A stretch of DNA of 64,000 nt from Steinernema hermaphroditum (lineage: Eukaryota > Nematoda > Chromadorea > Rhabditida > Steinernematidae). The notes beneath the pieces were generated by a model. It was not told the origin of the DNA, made no database searches, and saw nothing but the letters and a program-made list of their open reading frames with translations. Of this stretch, positions 54,049 through 64,000 are shown in pieces. Within the stretch, counting starts at the first letter, position 1, and every line of letters starts with the position of its first letter. Where the stretch lies: the NCBI GenBank assembly GCA_030435675.1, contig CM059624.1, positions 1,078,769 to 1,142,768 of the forward strand, written 5' to 3'. The translations under genes and the position numbers were made by a program.

Positions 54049-54220
54049 GAGAAAGGAATATTACGTCTTTGAGAAAGGATAACATGCCCACTTTTTAGAA
54101 TGCCTAAAGTACCCATGAGCCACTAATATTTTGCAGGAGTAATAAACTGCCTGAACACTTGAAGTTTAGAAAATTTCAGCCAAATTGGGTGAGGGCACCT
54201 TTAGATGTCCACTTGCAAGT

Positions 54221-54263
54221 GCTTTAACTTCAGTGTCTTAACTAAAGACACTTAAGTTAAAGC
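54221..54263. repeat. Near-perfect 43-base hairpin
   Basis: GCTTTAACTTCAGTGTCTT and AAGACACTTAAGTTAAAGC pair at 18 of 19 positions around a 5-base loop. It directly precedes the larger fold-back at 54278. Confidence 0.8.
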
Positions 54264-54277
54264 AATTAAAAAAGAAA

Positions 54278-54424
54278 TTGATCAGCATCATTGGTTTGCT
54301 TCATAGTCCGCCTTAAGGCACCCTTTTTTCAGGTTCGGTTGCGGTTTTTCGGGTGTCCTGACAATTCTGCTCTTAGGGTGTCTTAAGGCGAAGTATGAAC
54401 CAAGCCAGTGATGCCGATCAAGTT
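54278..54424. repeat. Fold-back element, about 147 bp
   Basis: Left arm TTGATCAGCATCATTGGTTT ... GCCTTAAGGCACCC pairs with right arm GGGTGTCTTAAGGC ... CCAGTGATGCCGATCAA over about 45 bases with few mismatches. Confidence 0.75.
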
Positions 54425-55271
54425 CGAAATCGAGTCCAAGTCCCCTGCCTTACTCGTCCAAAACCGATCGAGCTAGAACCAACGAGTGCGAAATTAAATT
54501 GCAAAACAGCCATTTGTTCTTGACTAAATCAACTCACAAAAACCATAAAAAACTTAAGGCTAGTTCGGGTTGGCCCCCTGTGAGTTGGTCTCAAAAAACC
54601 AGACTTCGAGTTTACTTACTGTCGACCCTGCTTTGTCCTCTTGGGTAAACTCATATCAACCGGTAGACTAGCACCACTATGAAGTGCATTCATATCTCTC
54701 CAGCAGGTCGTCATCATGTAAAATACGTAATACGTCGTTTGACGTATAAGCGGCGATGAGTCACCGCACTTATCTGCTCATTCGCACCATAATTCGGCGA
54801 AAGCATTAATTCGCCGCTTTTGCATTCACACATAAGAGCTTCTATGAGATTCTAGAAGGGGCGCGTCACAACACCTCTTCATAAGTTAGGTCACAGTAGC
54901 CGCCAAGTTGTCGTTTGATGGTGTCCTCCCTTGTCCTATAGGTATGCTCAGTGACTCAGAGCATCTTCTCTCGTTGAATTGCCCACCATATTCTTATCAG
55001 TTTGCTTTGCATGTTTGCTGCGTCGACCGCAAGCACCCCCCAAAGAGGTCGCCGTCCGCCTTCCCCAAATCGATCGATTCGATTTTGCGTGCGATTCCAT
55101 TGTTCATGTGCACCTGTGTCGCCTCCTTTTCCGCTACTGAATATTCATTTCCGTCAAAAATTGTTTTCCCGCATTCAAAAAGTGTTAGTCCATCTCCATT
55201 TTGCGCGTCCCTAGAGTCGAGGCACGAACGTGAGACATTTGCAAAAATCGCATAGGTTATCTCCGCTTCAG
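54425..55271. other. Upstream region of lmd-3
   Basis: No gene called. TCTCCGCTTCAG ends one base before the lmd-3 ATG and is either a trans-splice site or the acceptor of a first non-coding or coding exon further upstream, so longer lmd-3 isoforms are possible. Confidence 0.4.
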
Positions 55272-58200
55272 ATGCACTATGAGGTAAAAGATAACGACAC
55301 GTTGGAGCGCATCGCCGCCGCTCACGACTGCACCGTCGGCGAGCTGATGAAGCTGAACAAGATGGCGTCGCGGATGGTCTTTCCCGGACAGAGGATTCTC
55401 GTGCCGGCGCCCGCTGCCGACGACGTTTTCGTCGACGCATCGTCGACGCACTCCTCCTCCAACGTCTCCACCAACAGCTCCCACACGGCACCTACGAACT
55501 TGGGCATCTATCTGGGCGATGGGACGCCGCCGCTTAACGACAGTTTTGGTAAGTGAGGGAGGGGAGTGGCGACATAAAAATCACAAGCATTGTGCTTCTT
55601 CTAGCTATGAAATTGATCTTTAATGTGAATAGAATTTAATATGAATGGAATATAAATAGAATCACGAGTCATATGAACTTTCCAATTCTAGAATTGCACA
55701 TTTTTCTGAACCACCCGATGGTTGGAATTGGTAAAGTTTTTGGCATCCCATGCTGCTCAAAATGGGCTCGAACCAGAGGTAGAATACCACACGCGTCGAC
55801 TGGAAGGAAAATTGATAAAATAAACGGGAATATCGGAAGCTAATGGAAGCGTAATGTAGATAAATAATTGATTAAGATATTTGTCACCGAATAGTACAGT
55901 TTTGAAATCAAAATCAGAAATAGACTGATGGACCAGCTCCAGCTGGCTGGCCACTAGTTTGTTCTAAGCATGGATCAATCACTTATCTACATTGTTCGCA
56001 CCAGCGAAAGGTATTTAGCTTCTGCTGTTCCAGCCGATTTGTATGATATTCCATCGCCGGATGGAACACATTGTATTGCTGGCTGGAGTCTTCTAAATGT
56101 GATACCATTGTTAGTTGAGACCAAGGCTGTGTACACTCTCCAGTCTGGACGCTAGACTCTAGACGCTCATACAGCCATGATTGGAACCTTTTACTTTTCT
56201 AGATGTGATACCGTTCAAAGTAAACTTTTAAGGATGTCCATGAGAACTGACACTTATGCACTTTTTACTTTTTAGTTCTTTAGTTAGTGAAAGGCGTCAC
56301 AAATTTATCCAGGTGTTTACATCCACACTCCTCATCAAGTCTATTTTGAGTCAGAATCTGACTTGAACCAGATCAAGTATGCCTAACGTCTTAGCTCACA
56401 ACCATTGGTACAGTGGCACACTCATCGCAATCCAGCTCCATTAAGTTCGATTGCTTTCCCAATTGCTTCCACAGATATAAATAAAGTTATGCTATACAAA
56501 GAAGCGATGCCTATTGCCGTTCAAAATAGATTTCTCTCTCTGGTCATCCAGCGTCTCCTACTGATGTACTTTGACGCTTTATTCTTTTCAGCCGAAGGCA
56601 AGACCCGAGGTCCCGGCGGCGCAGTTCCTATCCAGTCGACGAACAACCGGAACAACTCGCCCGATGAGAAGACGGTGGTAATCCAGGAGAGGATCGAGGA
56701 TAGCGACTGCCTACAGAGGTTTCTCAAGATTAAGGTAAGCTCGATCTGATTCTTGATCAATTCAAGTTCCCATGCTATGAAAGTTATGCGGATGATGGCA
56801 TGCATACACTTCAAAGCACTATCTTGGAAGACGATATACACAAGGACTGCCTTGTGGTCCTTTTGAATAGATAACCAACCCTCACAAGCATACTAATGCC
56901 TTGATTTTAGGTGAAACAAATGACTGAATCGGACGGTACTGTCAGTGGCACTCTCCTCGTCACCCCCAACTGTCTCATGTTCGACCCTGACGTCCAGCAC
57001 CCTCTCGTCATCGAAAACGGATCCGATCTTTACGGAATGGTCGCCAAGTAGGTCTTTCCTCACTTGTTCTAATTACAAAAACCACATTCAGCATGGATGA
57101 GATCCTGTCGGTGTCCGTCTACAAAGACATCGATGGCCTAACCGGCGCTAAGGCCACCAAAAAGCGCTCCGTTTTCGATCCCGATCATTATCGATCGCCC
57201 GAAGAGGCCACATCCACAGCACCGATCGTCGAAGTGGCGCCCGACGCCGACGACGACAAGCCCAAGTGCGATTCCGGATCGGAAAGTTTCGAATCGGCCG
57301 TCGAAGATCAGCCTTTCGCGTCGGGAACCAGCCTTTCCGGGTCGGGTCAGATGCTGACGTCCATAGTCGAAGAGGATCAGCATGGCCAATCGGATCTGCT
57401 GAGGCCGACGGAGAAGTACTGTGGCAAGCGGCGGACGGTTTCCGATGTCACCAGTGAACAGAGCGAAGCGTTCAAGGAGGAACATCTCTCCACGCAGCCT
57501 CTTCTCTCGGCTGGCAGTGAGACGGACGTGGTGGTCAGGCCCCACACGGATCTCGAGCCGTCGACCAGTGTGGACTCGACGACGAGTCTTCCTGGAAACA
57601 ACAATAACAACAACGAGAAGGGGTCTTTCTTCAATCGAAGTTCGAGATATTCGCCGAATGTGGCAAGGAGATCATTCGGACGATTGGGAAGGACACTGAG
57701 GTACAGTTGCTAAGATTGCTAAAGTTGGCTTCTTCAATCTAAATCTCGAGTAATAGCTCTGTTCAAGTCCCAAATTTTTCCGCAACCATTGAATCACCCT
57801 GCTCAGACGACTACTTTCTCTATACTTTGGCAGTGGTGACGTCTCAAAGACAAGTTTCTGAGAAGACAGACCGGTTCTACAATTTGTGTCACACGAAATG
57901 TTTCCCGGTGGGAAGTTCTTCGTGTTCACAAGCTACTTGTGAATAGCGGTTGGTAGAAATCGTGCAAATTGATATCGTGTCTCTCAAAGCTGATATGGGT
58001 CTGTTCCCCTATTTTTGGCTTTGTTGCCAGTCGAATCTTTTGCTTGGAAAAGCTATGATACTAGCTCGTAGCCAGCCTATCCATTTGGAGCGCTTCTTCA
58101 CTCACTTGTAGTTCTCTTATCCACTGTGAATGTGAAGAACTAGTGCCTTCAGCAGACGACGTGACTGGTCGTCCATTAACTGACCAAAAACCATGTCCAT

Positions 58201-61200
58201 TTTACTGCTCAACTCATATGACCCTACAAAAGACTACCAAAATAACACAAAGGCGGATCTTTCCACAAAGAGCTCTTATCTTTATTGCTTTATTACTTCA
58301 AAAACATCTTCAATTTCTCTACTTTCAGTGCCCGAGCGAGCAGTGTCAAAGGAACGGTCGTCTCCGGAACAAAAACTGTCGTCAGCCACACGAAATCCGC
58401 CGCTGGTAGGCACTGCCATTGTCTCAAAAACTGCCTAATCTTTCTTGCAGGCCAAGTCCAAACGGGAATCCAATCGGGCGCCCGAGTCATCGCCCAAGCG
58501 CCGAACAACATGGTTCGAATGGGAAGTGGCCTTCTGCACGACGTTCAAGACAAGCCCGGCCAACTGATGGAGATGTGCGACTCGTTCTTCTCCCTAGAAA
58601 GGACCAATTCGGAGCTTAGCCAAACCAACGCCACTTTGAAGCGGGAACAGAGCCTGGCCACGCTGGAGAACCTCAAGCAGCGGACTCAGCAAGTGAGGCA
58701 AGAGGCGCTCAAGAAACAGAAGCAGTCGATGTTCCACTGCGCTACGTCTTCCGACGAGATGCCCGACCTTTTCAAGCCAATCAGTCAGATGATTTCGCAG
58801 AATTCGGACTCCGAACTGGCCACCACTCCGCCTGAGCTACCGTACTACATGGCTGTCAGGCTGGACAAGTTCAAGAAGAAGAATCATCACCGAGGTTAGT
58901 AATTATAGAAACAAATGGATATTGAAAATTAGTCTAAAAACAGCCGGTAGGACTCGAACCTGTGACCCTTTGCGTGATAATTGTTGCGTACAAAAGGTCG
59001 CAGGTTCGAACCCTATAGGATGCGCATTTTTTTGTTTTGGTGTGGATCTCAGAAATGAAGCTCTAGAAAGTTTTTCTTCAGGCGGACCTTGAACCCACCT
59101 GCTCAGTAACGCTGATTTTTCGTGTTTTAGGTGGCAAATACTCTGTCTCTTCGACGAGTTCCTATACGAGTTACGACGACGATTGCAAGTTCGGAAACAG
59201 ACGGAAACGGGAGTTCTGGTACGCCATACCTCGGGCCAAGGCCGATGCCATCTATCACTTCCTGCTACACTGGTCGCCAGAGAAATACGGGCAAGACACA
59301 CTAACCAATGAGGAGTCGGAGGCGCAGAAGAAGAGCGCCGGACAGAAGTCTTTCTTAGTTCTCGAAGATGACAGTTTATCGAGTGAGTTTTGCATTATAC
59401 GATCTGAATTTTCTGAGCCTTTCACATGAGATGGACGATTTTGAATAAGGGTCTAATCTTCTGCCGTTTTTTAAGTCCCTTTTGGATCCTTTTTTTGTTC
59501 TATTGGGTCCCTGTTTACACGCAATTGCACATAGCGCTCAAACACCTCTTCTCCAAAATGACCTTCGATCTGCTATTGTTGCGCAATTTAACATACATCA
59601 ACAAGTGTTAATTTTTTTTGACAAATCCAGTTTGCGTGGGGGTACCAATTGCCAACAAATTGCCCATATGGCTCGACGTCTGTTTTGATCAATCAGTCAG
59701 TCAGCCATGTCAACTGTTTCTACTCAACCAGGTATAATCTCTTCATCCACAACCCAGCATATTCAGCAATATCGTGGTGGAACCAAACGCTGTTGCATGA
59801 TGAAAATTCGCGTTTTCGTCGTAAAAGTGCCAAAGAAGCAAATCTTCGATCCGAAGTTTGCCACTTTCTCTGAGCTGTGGCTTTCCCACAAAACCTGGGT
59901 TAAACATTCAGTTCTGTGGTTCTGTCGCAGATGTCTAAAGTGGGTGATTAGAAAAGACAAAAAATGATGTCTTATTGAAGTGCTGTGGAACTTTCCGCGC
60001 CGCACTTGTATTTACCTGACTTTTTCCGTTGAGGCAACTCATTATACATGATATATTGTGCACAACAAAAACAGTTTTTTACCGTCAGTGGTCGTTGATG
60101 CCCATGGGTACATTATGTATGTATAGGAACTCGATCATAAAGTCACTAACCACATCAAATTGTCATGATGACTTGGACTGGTTTGAACAACAATTGGTAG
60201 ATTCTTTTGTGGGTTTTAGACTTCTAGGCCTGCATTCCAGCTCCTTTCCAAAAGCAAACTTTGAATGGTTTAACGTCCAGTTGAATGGTCGCTCGCTCGC
60301 TTTCTGTGAGGCCCCCGACCAGGGCTGTGCGAAACTCGAAACTCAAAAAAGCCTCGAAACTACGAAACTCGAAACTCGCACAGCCCCCGACCCAGTTGAG
60401 TGAGCGGTTGTTCATGGTCAAGTTATCGGCGCAGTGATCGTTCCCGGCTCCCAGAAGGCCGGGAACACCAAAAGCAAGCACTGAGTGGTTTCACCAACAT
60501 TTTGCCCAGAGATCAGAATCGGAACTTGAGGAACTTCAAAAACGCCAAAACATTGTCAGACAGCTTGTTGTGTTATCATAACGAAAAAACACGTTTTCGA
60601 GGTCCGGGTTGTTACAGTAAGAACAAGGTGCTGGTATGCGTCCTATGTTTAGAAATGTTTACATTTGGGCGATTGCTTTTTTATGCGATTCTTATCGCGA
60701 TCTTTAAAACGAAATCTTAGAAGAGGTCCTTGAGTATATTAGCGTATATTACTCCAAGTGGTAGGGCGATGGATTGGATGGATTGGGAAGTCGAACGCGC
60801 CTAAACTCGCCTGATTAAAATCATGTTGTCCCTGTAAAAGGGCCACGAAATATTAAACGAAGTGTTGTTGGTCGATCAGGAACGTCGTGTTGGGACCAAC
60901 GTTTCACCACGATTCTATTCCGATTTTTGCTCTGTTTACACAGAAATCGTGCAAGATTGATCTTCAGACCATGTGGAACAATCAGAGTTCTAGTGTATTA
61001 CTCCGAAATCGCTCTGGTTCCTCACACGATTTGCTTGATCGGCCACGAATCCTCCATTTTTCTCGCAGCATTGTAGCTCTTCTTTGTAGGTATCGTCCGA
61101 ATTTAGGTAAGTGACTTTGAGTTCGGCAAGCTTAGGGCTTTTTGGACTATAAGTACTTGCGCATCAAGACCCTTCGTCCTGCAATTTCGGCCTCGTTTCG

Positions 61201-62608
61201 CTTAAGCATGGGACCCAAAATAGACCAAAAATGACTCATGCGCCGATGCTGTATTCCGGAGGATGTGCACGCTTATCCAAAATCTGGAAAATTCTATTAT
61301 TTACTCCTTTCACAGGGACCCATGACCAATCGCGACCTCAGAGTTCACCAAAACAGGTGTCAATATGTGCGCACAAAAACCGGTCTCCCACACACCCAAC
61401 GATTCCGTAATCGTGCACATGTTGTTGTCCTTCTGTGGGGTGTCAAGGGATTGTCGGCTATATAACCACCAGGCGTGCATACGAAAAGTTACTGCACTCA
61501 TTGTTTTAAGTATGGGAACATATGAAATATTGCCTTCTACCAGTGTGGGCTTTGCTCCATGTATGTTGTTAATAAGTTTCTTATTATCGATGTGTCCATT
61601 TTAGGCAACGAACAACCCTCTGTCTACAGTCAGAGCCTGCTGGATCGGCAATGGGAGCTCGTTTCGGTGGGAGAGATATGCCGGCGCCTCTCGCTGGACG
61701 ATGAAATCCTCGCTAGCGACCTTCCGCTTCCTGAAGGTGCCAAGACTAGTCAGATTCTCGATGAGTTCATGATCAGACAGGTAAGATTTTATCAGAAGTC
61801 AACGTAGATAGAGGTGGGGTCATGAACAGGGCTGAGTCACGACTGTACACAACCCTGGTCATAAAGGCGGGTATAGGAATGAGACCTTATCTTAGAGGCT
61901 AGATGGCCAAATGCCAAAAGGGCTATTTCTATAATGACGTAACAGACGCCTATTTTTGTCTTAAAAACCATATTATACGATGTCCTCGGATAGCGATTAG
62001 TCCACGAACGTTCCTCCAAAGCTACAAGAGAATATAATCAAGATAGCTTTCATCGCTGGCCTATTTCAGATCCTCGACATCCTCCCTCCTCGAGCCGAAG
62101 GCTATCCATGGATCAAAATCTACAGCTCGGAGAAACACGGCTTCTCCCTATCCACGATGTACCGTAAGATGGCCGAATGGAACGAGGACATGTCGCCCGT
62201 CCTCTTGATCATTCGCGACACCGCGGGGCACGTCTTCGGCGCCTGCGTCAGCACGACCATCCGTCCCAGCGAACACTACTTTGGCACGGGCGATTCGTGT
62301 TTGTTGTTCAGGTTCACTGGAGAGTATCCACATACAAGGTAGGCCCGATCGTTTCTGGGGCTTGTCTACATATCCTTTCTAGGGAGCTTCGAGACTACCG
62401 ATGGACGGGCGACAATCAATTCTTCGTCAATGCTCAGAAGGACTCTTTATCCGTGGGAGCTGGCGGAGGTCATTACGGTCTCTGGCTGGACGCCGACCTC
62501 AATCTTGGCCGGACCCAACGTTGCCAGACCTTTGACAATGAGCCCCTGACTGGCGGCAAGATGGACTTCACCGTGCAGTTCGTTGAAGCGTTCGGCTTCT
62601 CTATGTGA
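55272..62608 (+). CDS. lmd-3: LysM and TLDc domain protein LMD-3 (OXR1/NCOA7 family)
   Basis: Ten exons (55272-55548, 56592-56734, 56911-57047, 57092-57700, 58329-58405, 58451-58894, 59131-59382, 61605-61780, 62070-62338, 62383-62608) give 869 residues with every phase agreeing. A LysM domain is at residues 2-45 (YEVKDNDTLERIAAAHDCTV ... VFPGQRILVP). A GRAM-like domain is at about 140-190 (GTVSGTLLVTPNCLMFDPDV). A long acidic, low-complexity middle and a coiled region follow (about 520-545, LKREQSLATLENLKQ). EFWYAIPRAKADAIYHFLLH is near 600, and a C-terminal TLDc domain runs from about 700 to 869 (YFGTGDSCLL, RWTGDNQFF, LSVGAGGGHYGLWLD). OXR1-type proteins protect against oxidative damage and TLDc domains bind and regulate the V-ATPase; this is by family. 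Intron 7 is 2.2 kb and holds small transposon remnants. The TLDc domain is complete, so the gene is likely functional. Confidence 0.93.
58948..59015. repeat. tRNA-derived hairpin in lmd-3 intron 6
   Basis: TAGGACTCGAACCTGTGACC... and CAAAAGGTCGCAGGTTCGAA... are inverted copies (22 of 25 bases), each carrying a TTCGA T-arm box. It looks like two tRNA 3' halves placed head to head. Confidence 0.55.
60320..60383. mobile_element. hAT-type MITE remnant in lmd-3 intron 7
   Basis: Starts CAGGGCTGTGCGAAACTCGAA and ends CGAAACTCGCACAG, with CCCCCGAC on both sides (60312-60319, 60384-60391). Same TIR family as 45609; the final CCCTG of the right end is missing. Confidence 0.75.
61827..61857. mobile_element. 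Minimal 31-bp hAT-type remnant in lmd-3 intron 8
   Basis: CAGGGCTGAGT ... ACAACCCTG flanked by GTCATGAA and GTCATAAA (7 of 8). Possibly an internally deleted MITE. Confidence 0.5.
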
Positions 62609-62895
62609 CCGTCGCGTACCGTGTACGCTACCCTAGGATAGGACACTCCACGTCCCCCACCCTCTTTTACACAAACTTTTAACTGTGATACGCGTCGTGC
62701 TGTGTGGCTGGTGTACAACTTCGCTTTTCTTTCTCTTCAACAAAACCTTATCAGATATATGCAAAGATACTTTGAGCACTTGGAAATAGAGCCTAAGTTA
62801 TAGTTTAATAATTGTTGTTATTTTATGTAAATAAATGTCACTTGATATCCGTGGCTTCTCGAAAATCACTGAACACTAAGAGATTCCAACATTAG
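62609..62895. other. lmd-3 3' flank
   Basis: AATAAA near 62831 is the likely polyadenylation signal of lmd-3. Nothing else seen. Confidence 0.5.
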
Positions 62896-63093
62896 ACGTC
62901 TGTAGTGCATCTCGACGATGTCCGACCCGTCAAGATCACTAAATGCGGTCATGTTTTCCACGAGGAGTGCATCGAAAGAAGCCCGCAATGTCCTTGTTGT
63001 CGAGAAGAAGTGAATGAGCTCCATTCGGTCTTCTTCTCGTCGGCGCTTTTCAATCAAACCGACCGACAAGGAGAATCTGGACGGAGTCTATAA
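62896..63093 (+). pseudogene. RING-finger remnant
   Basis: The second half of a RING domain is clear (ITKCGHVFHEECIERSPQCPCCREEV, given in two overlapping parts: KCGHVFHEECI and CPCCREEV), with Cys, two His and the last four Cys in place. The first Cys pair that should precede LDDVRPV is replaced by SVVH, and an in-frame TAG lies just upstream at 62893-62895, so no start exists. It could be an exon joined to something upstream, but only 287 bp separate it from lmd-3. A hAT MITE follows at 63226. Confidence 0.6.
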
Positions 63094-63225
63094 GACGAAA
63101 TGGAGGAAGGCTCAAATCGTGTCTCTTCTCTTTCTCCAATGCCTGAGGATGGCTTCCGGTGGGACAGAGTTGTCCGTGATAGCCTCGAGTTGAATTCGCT
63201 ATTTGAGTCAGCTTCTGATTCCGAC

Positions 63226-63365
63226 CAGGGATGCGCGGCAATAAAATTTTGCAAAACGGAAACGGAAATTTAGGGTCCGTCCAAACGGAACCGGAAACGG
63301 AAATCGCCAAAAAACGCGGAAATTTCCGTTTTGCGGAAACGGAAACGGAATTCCGCACATCCCTG
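63226..63365. mobile_element. 140-bp hAT-type MITE
   Basis: Ends CAGGGATGCGCGGCAAT and ATTCCGCACATCCCTG are inverted copies; 8-bp target ATTCCGAC duplicated exactly at 63218-63225 and 63366-63373. The interior is made of repeated GGAAACGGAA motifs. No coding capacity. Confidence 0.93.
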
Positions 63366-63373
63366 ATTCCGAC

Positions 63374-64000
63374 GCTTTTGGATGGATTGGATCAGCAGTT
63401 TATGAAATCGCTTAAGAAGTCCAAGGATGCGATTTTAGGCGAATTAGGAGCCGATGGCTTGGGCATCTTGATAGTGGTACTGTTTTTAGTGATTCCGACT
63501 GAAACCTGCGCGATCTTAGTATCATTAAGTGCAATTTCCAAAAGTTGAATAAAGTCAATTCGATCAGGTTAAAAGGTGACGATGAGAAGTAGGTTCTTTT
63601 TAAGGGGGAACATTATCTACTAGCTAGGACGACTTACACGACTTTCTTTCAAGACGCGAAGGCATTATGCCTTGCTTGACACCAAAAATAGACAAAACAG
63701 AGAATGCCTCTAGCTGCCGGCTTCATCCCTGACTTGGCGCTGATGTCAAACCGGTCGGTATGGCGCACTTCAAGGGGCATGTGTTTAGACGACGTGTGTG
63801 GTTCTGTGTTTTACCCCAGTACGCCAAAAATGAAGTATGGCCGCCTGTGTCCCACGGATTTGAGACATTAGACTCACCATTTCATGACTCACCATTTACA
63901 AGGCGTGAGACGGGAGTCATGACTCATGACTCAGAAGTATGGCCCGGCCTTTTATATACTGTACAGTTAAAGGACATTTCATATTTGGATCATGATCTGC
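63374..64000. other. Right edge, no gene called
   Basis: 63374-63480 is open in one frame (DGLDQQFMKSLKKSKDAILG) and may belong to the decayed RING gene interrupted by the MITE. AAGTATGGCC occurs twice (63833 and 63936), with repeats of ATGACTCA-type motifs between. Confidence 0.35.

Noticed and set aside
54908..55255. 115-codon frame upstream of lmd-3
   Set aside because: No splice connection in frame to the LysM exon and codon use looks random; treated as upstream region.
1..64000. CRISPR arrays, operons with ribosome sites, prophage or other bacterial systems
   Set aside because: Intron-rich genes, eukaryotic tRNAs and retroelements show this is eukaryotic nuclear DNA; no spaced repeat array seen.

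Overview
The window looks like nuclear DNA from a nematode, most likely a rhabditid or tylenchine worm. Coding genes are broken by many 40-55 bp GT..AG introns with TTTCAG-type acceptors. There are eukaryotic tRNA genes, a ground-like (hedgehog-related) secreted protein, and short Tyr-Gly-Gly secreted peptides of the caenacin/nlp type. Housekeeping genes with clear metazoan orthologues (micu-1, TTC1, CNBP-type, a LysM+TLDc lmd-3/OXR1 gene) lie between young transposons. I rebuilt exon structures by hand from splice sites and frame continuity; for every multi-exon gene given high confidence the exon lengths sum to an intact frame. The species cannot be fixed; Steinernema-like is only a guess.

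Layout. 0-1.7 kb: the start of a secreted-protein gene running off the left edge, a four-helix membrane protein, and a tiny divergent gene. 1.7-11.6 kb: a complete Bel/Pao LTR retrotransposon with identical 128-bp LTRs, a perfect 5-bp target duplication and one 2,644-codon gag-pol-env frame. A 1.4-kb palindromic TA-flanked element has landed in the last part of its env region. 11.6-19.1 kb: CHK-like kinase, TTC1, tRNA-Trp, micu-1 and a ground-like gene. 19.1-32 kb: a cluster of small secreted peptides (three near-identical YGG genes, one broken YGG copy, three other Gly/His/Pro-rich genes), tRNA-Val, and an F-box-like gene with scrambled pieces of itself spread over the next 3 kb beside a long inverted repeat. 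34.6-37.7 kb: a second F-box-like gene, an RBM7-like RRM gene and a CCHC zinc-knuckle gene. 37.7-55 kb: gene-poor DNA with two decayed mariner elements, tandem repeats, tRNA-like repeats and small hAT-type hairpin elements, some with perfect 8-bp target duplications. 55.2-62.6 kb: the ten-exon lmd-3 gene. 62.9-63.4 kb: a RING-finger remnant cut by another hAT hairpin element.

Functional reading. The small-peptide cluster is probably an epidermal or gut innate-immunity locus still expanding by duplication: its promoters (TATA box, TGACGTCA-type site) were copied with the genes. The most notable object is the Bel/Pao element. Its env region has the two-subunit Gn/Gc-like layout known for nematode envelope-bearing retroelements, it inserted recently, and the loss of its predicted C-terminal membrane anchor to a second transposon is visible in the sequence.
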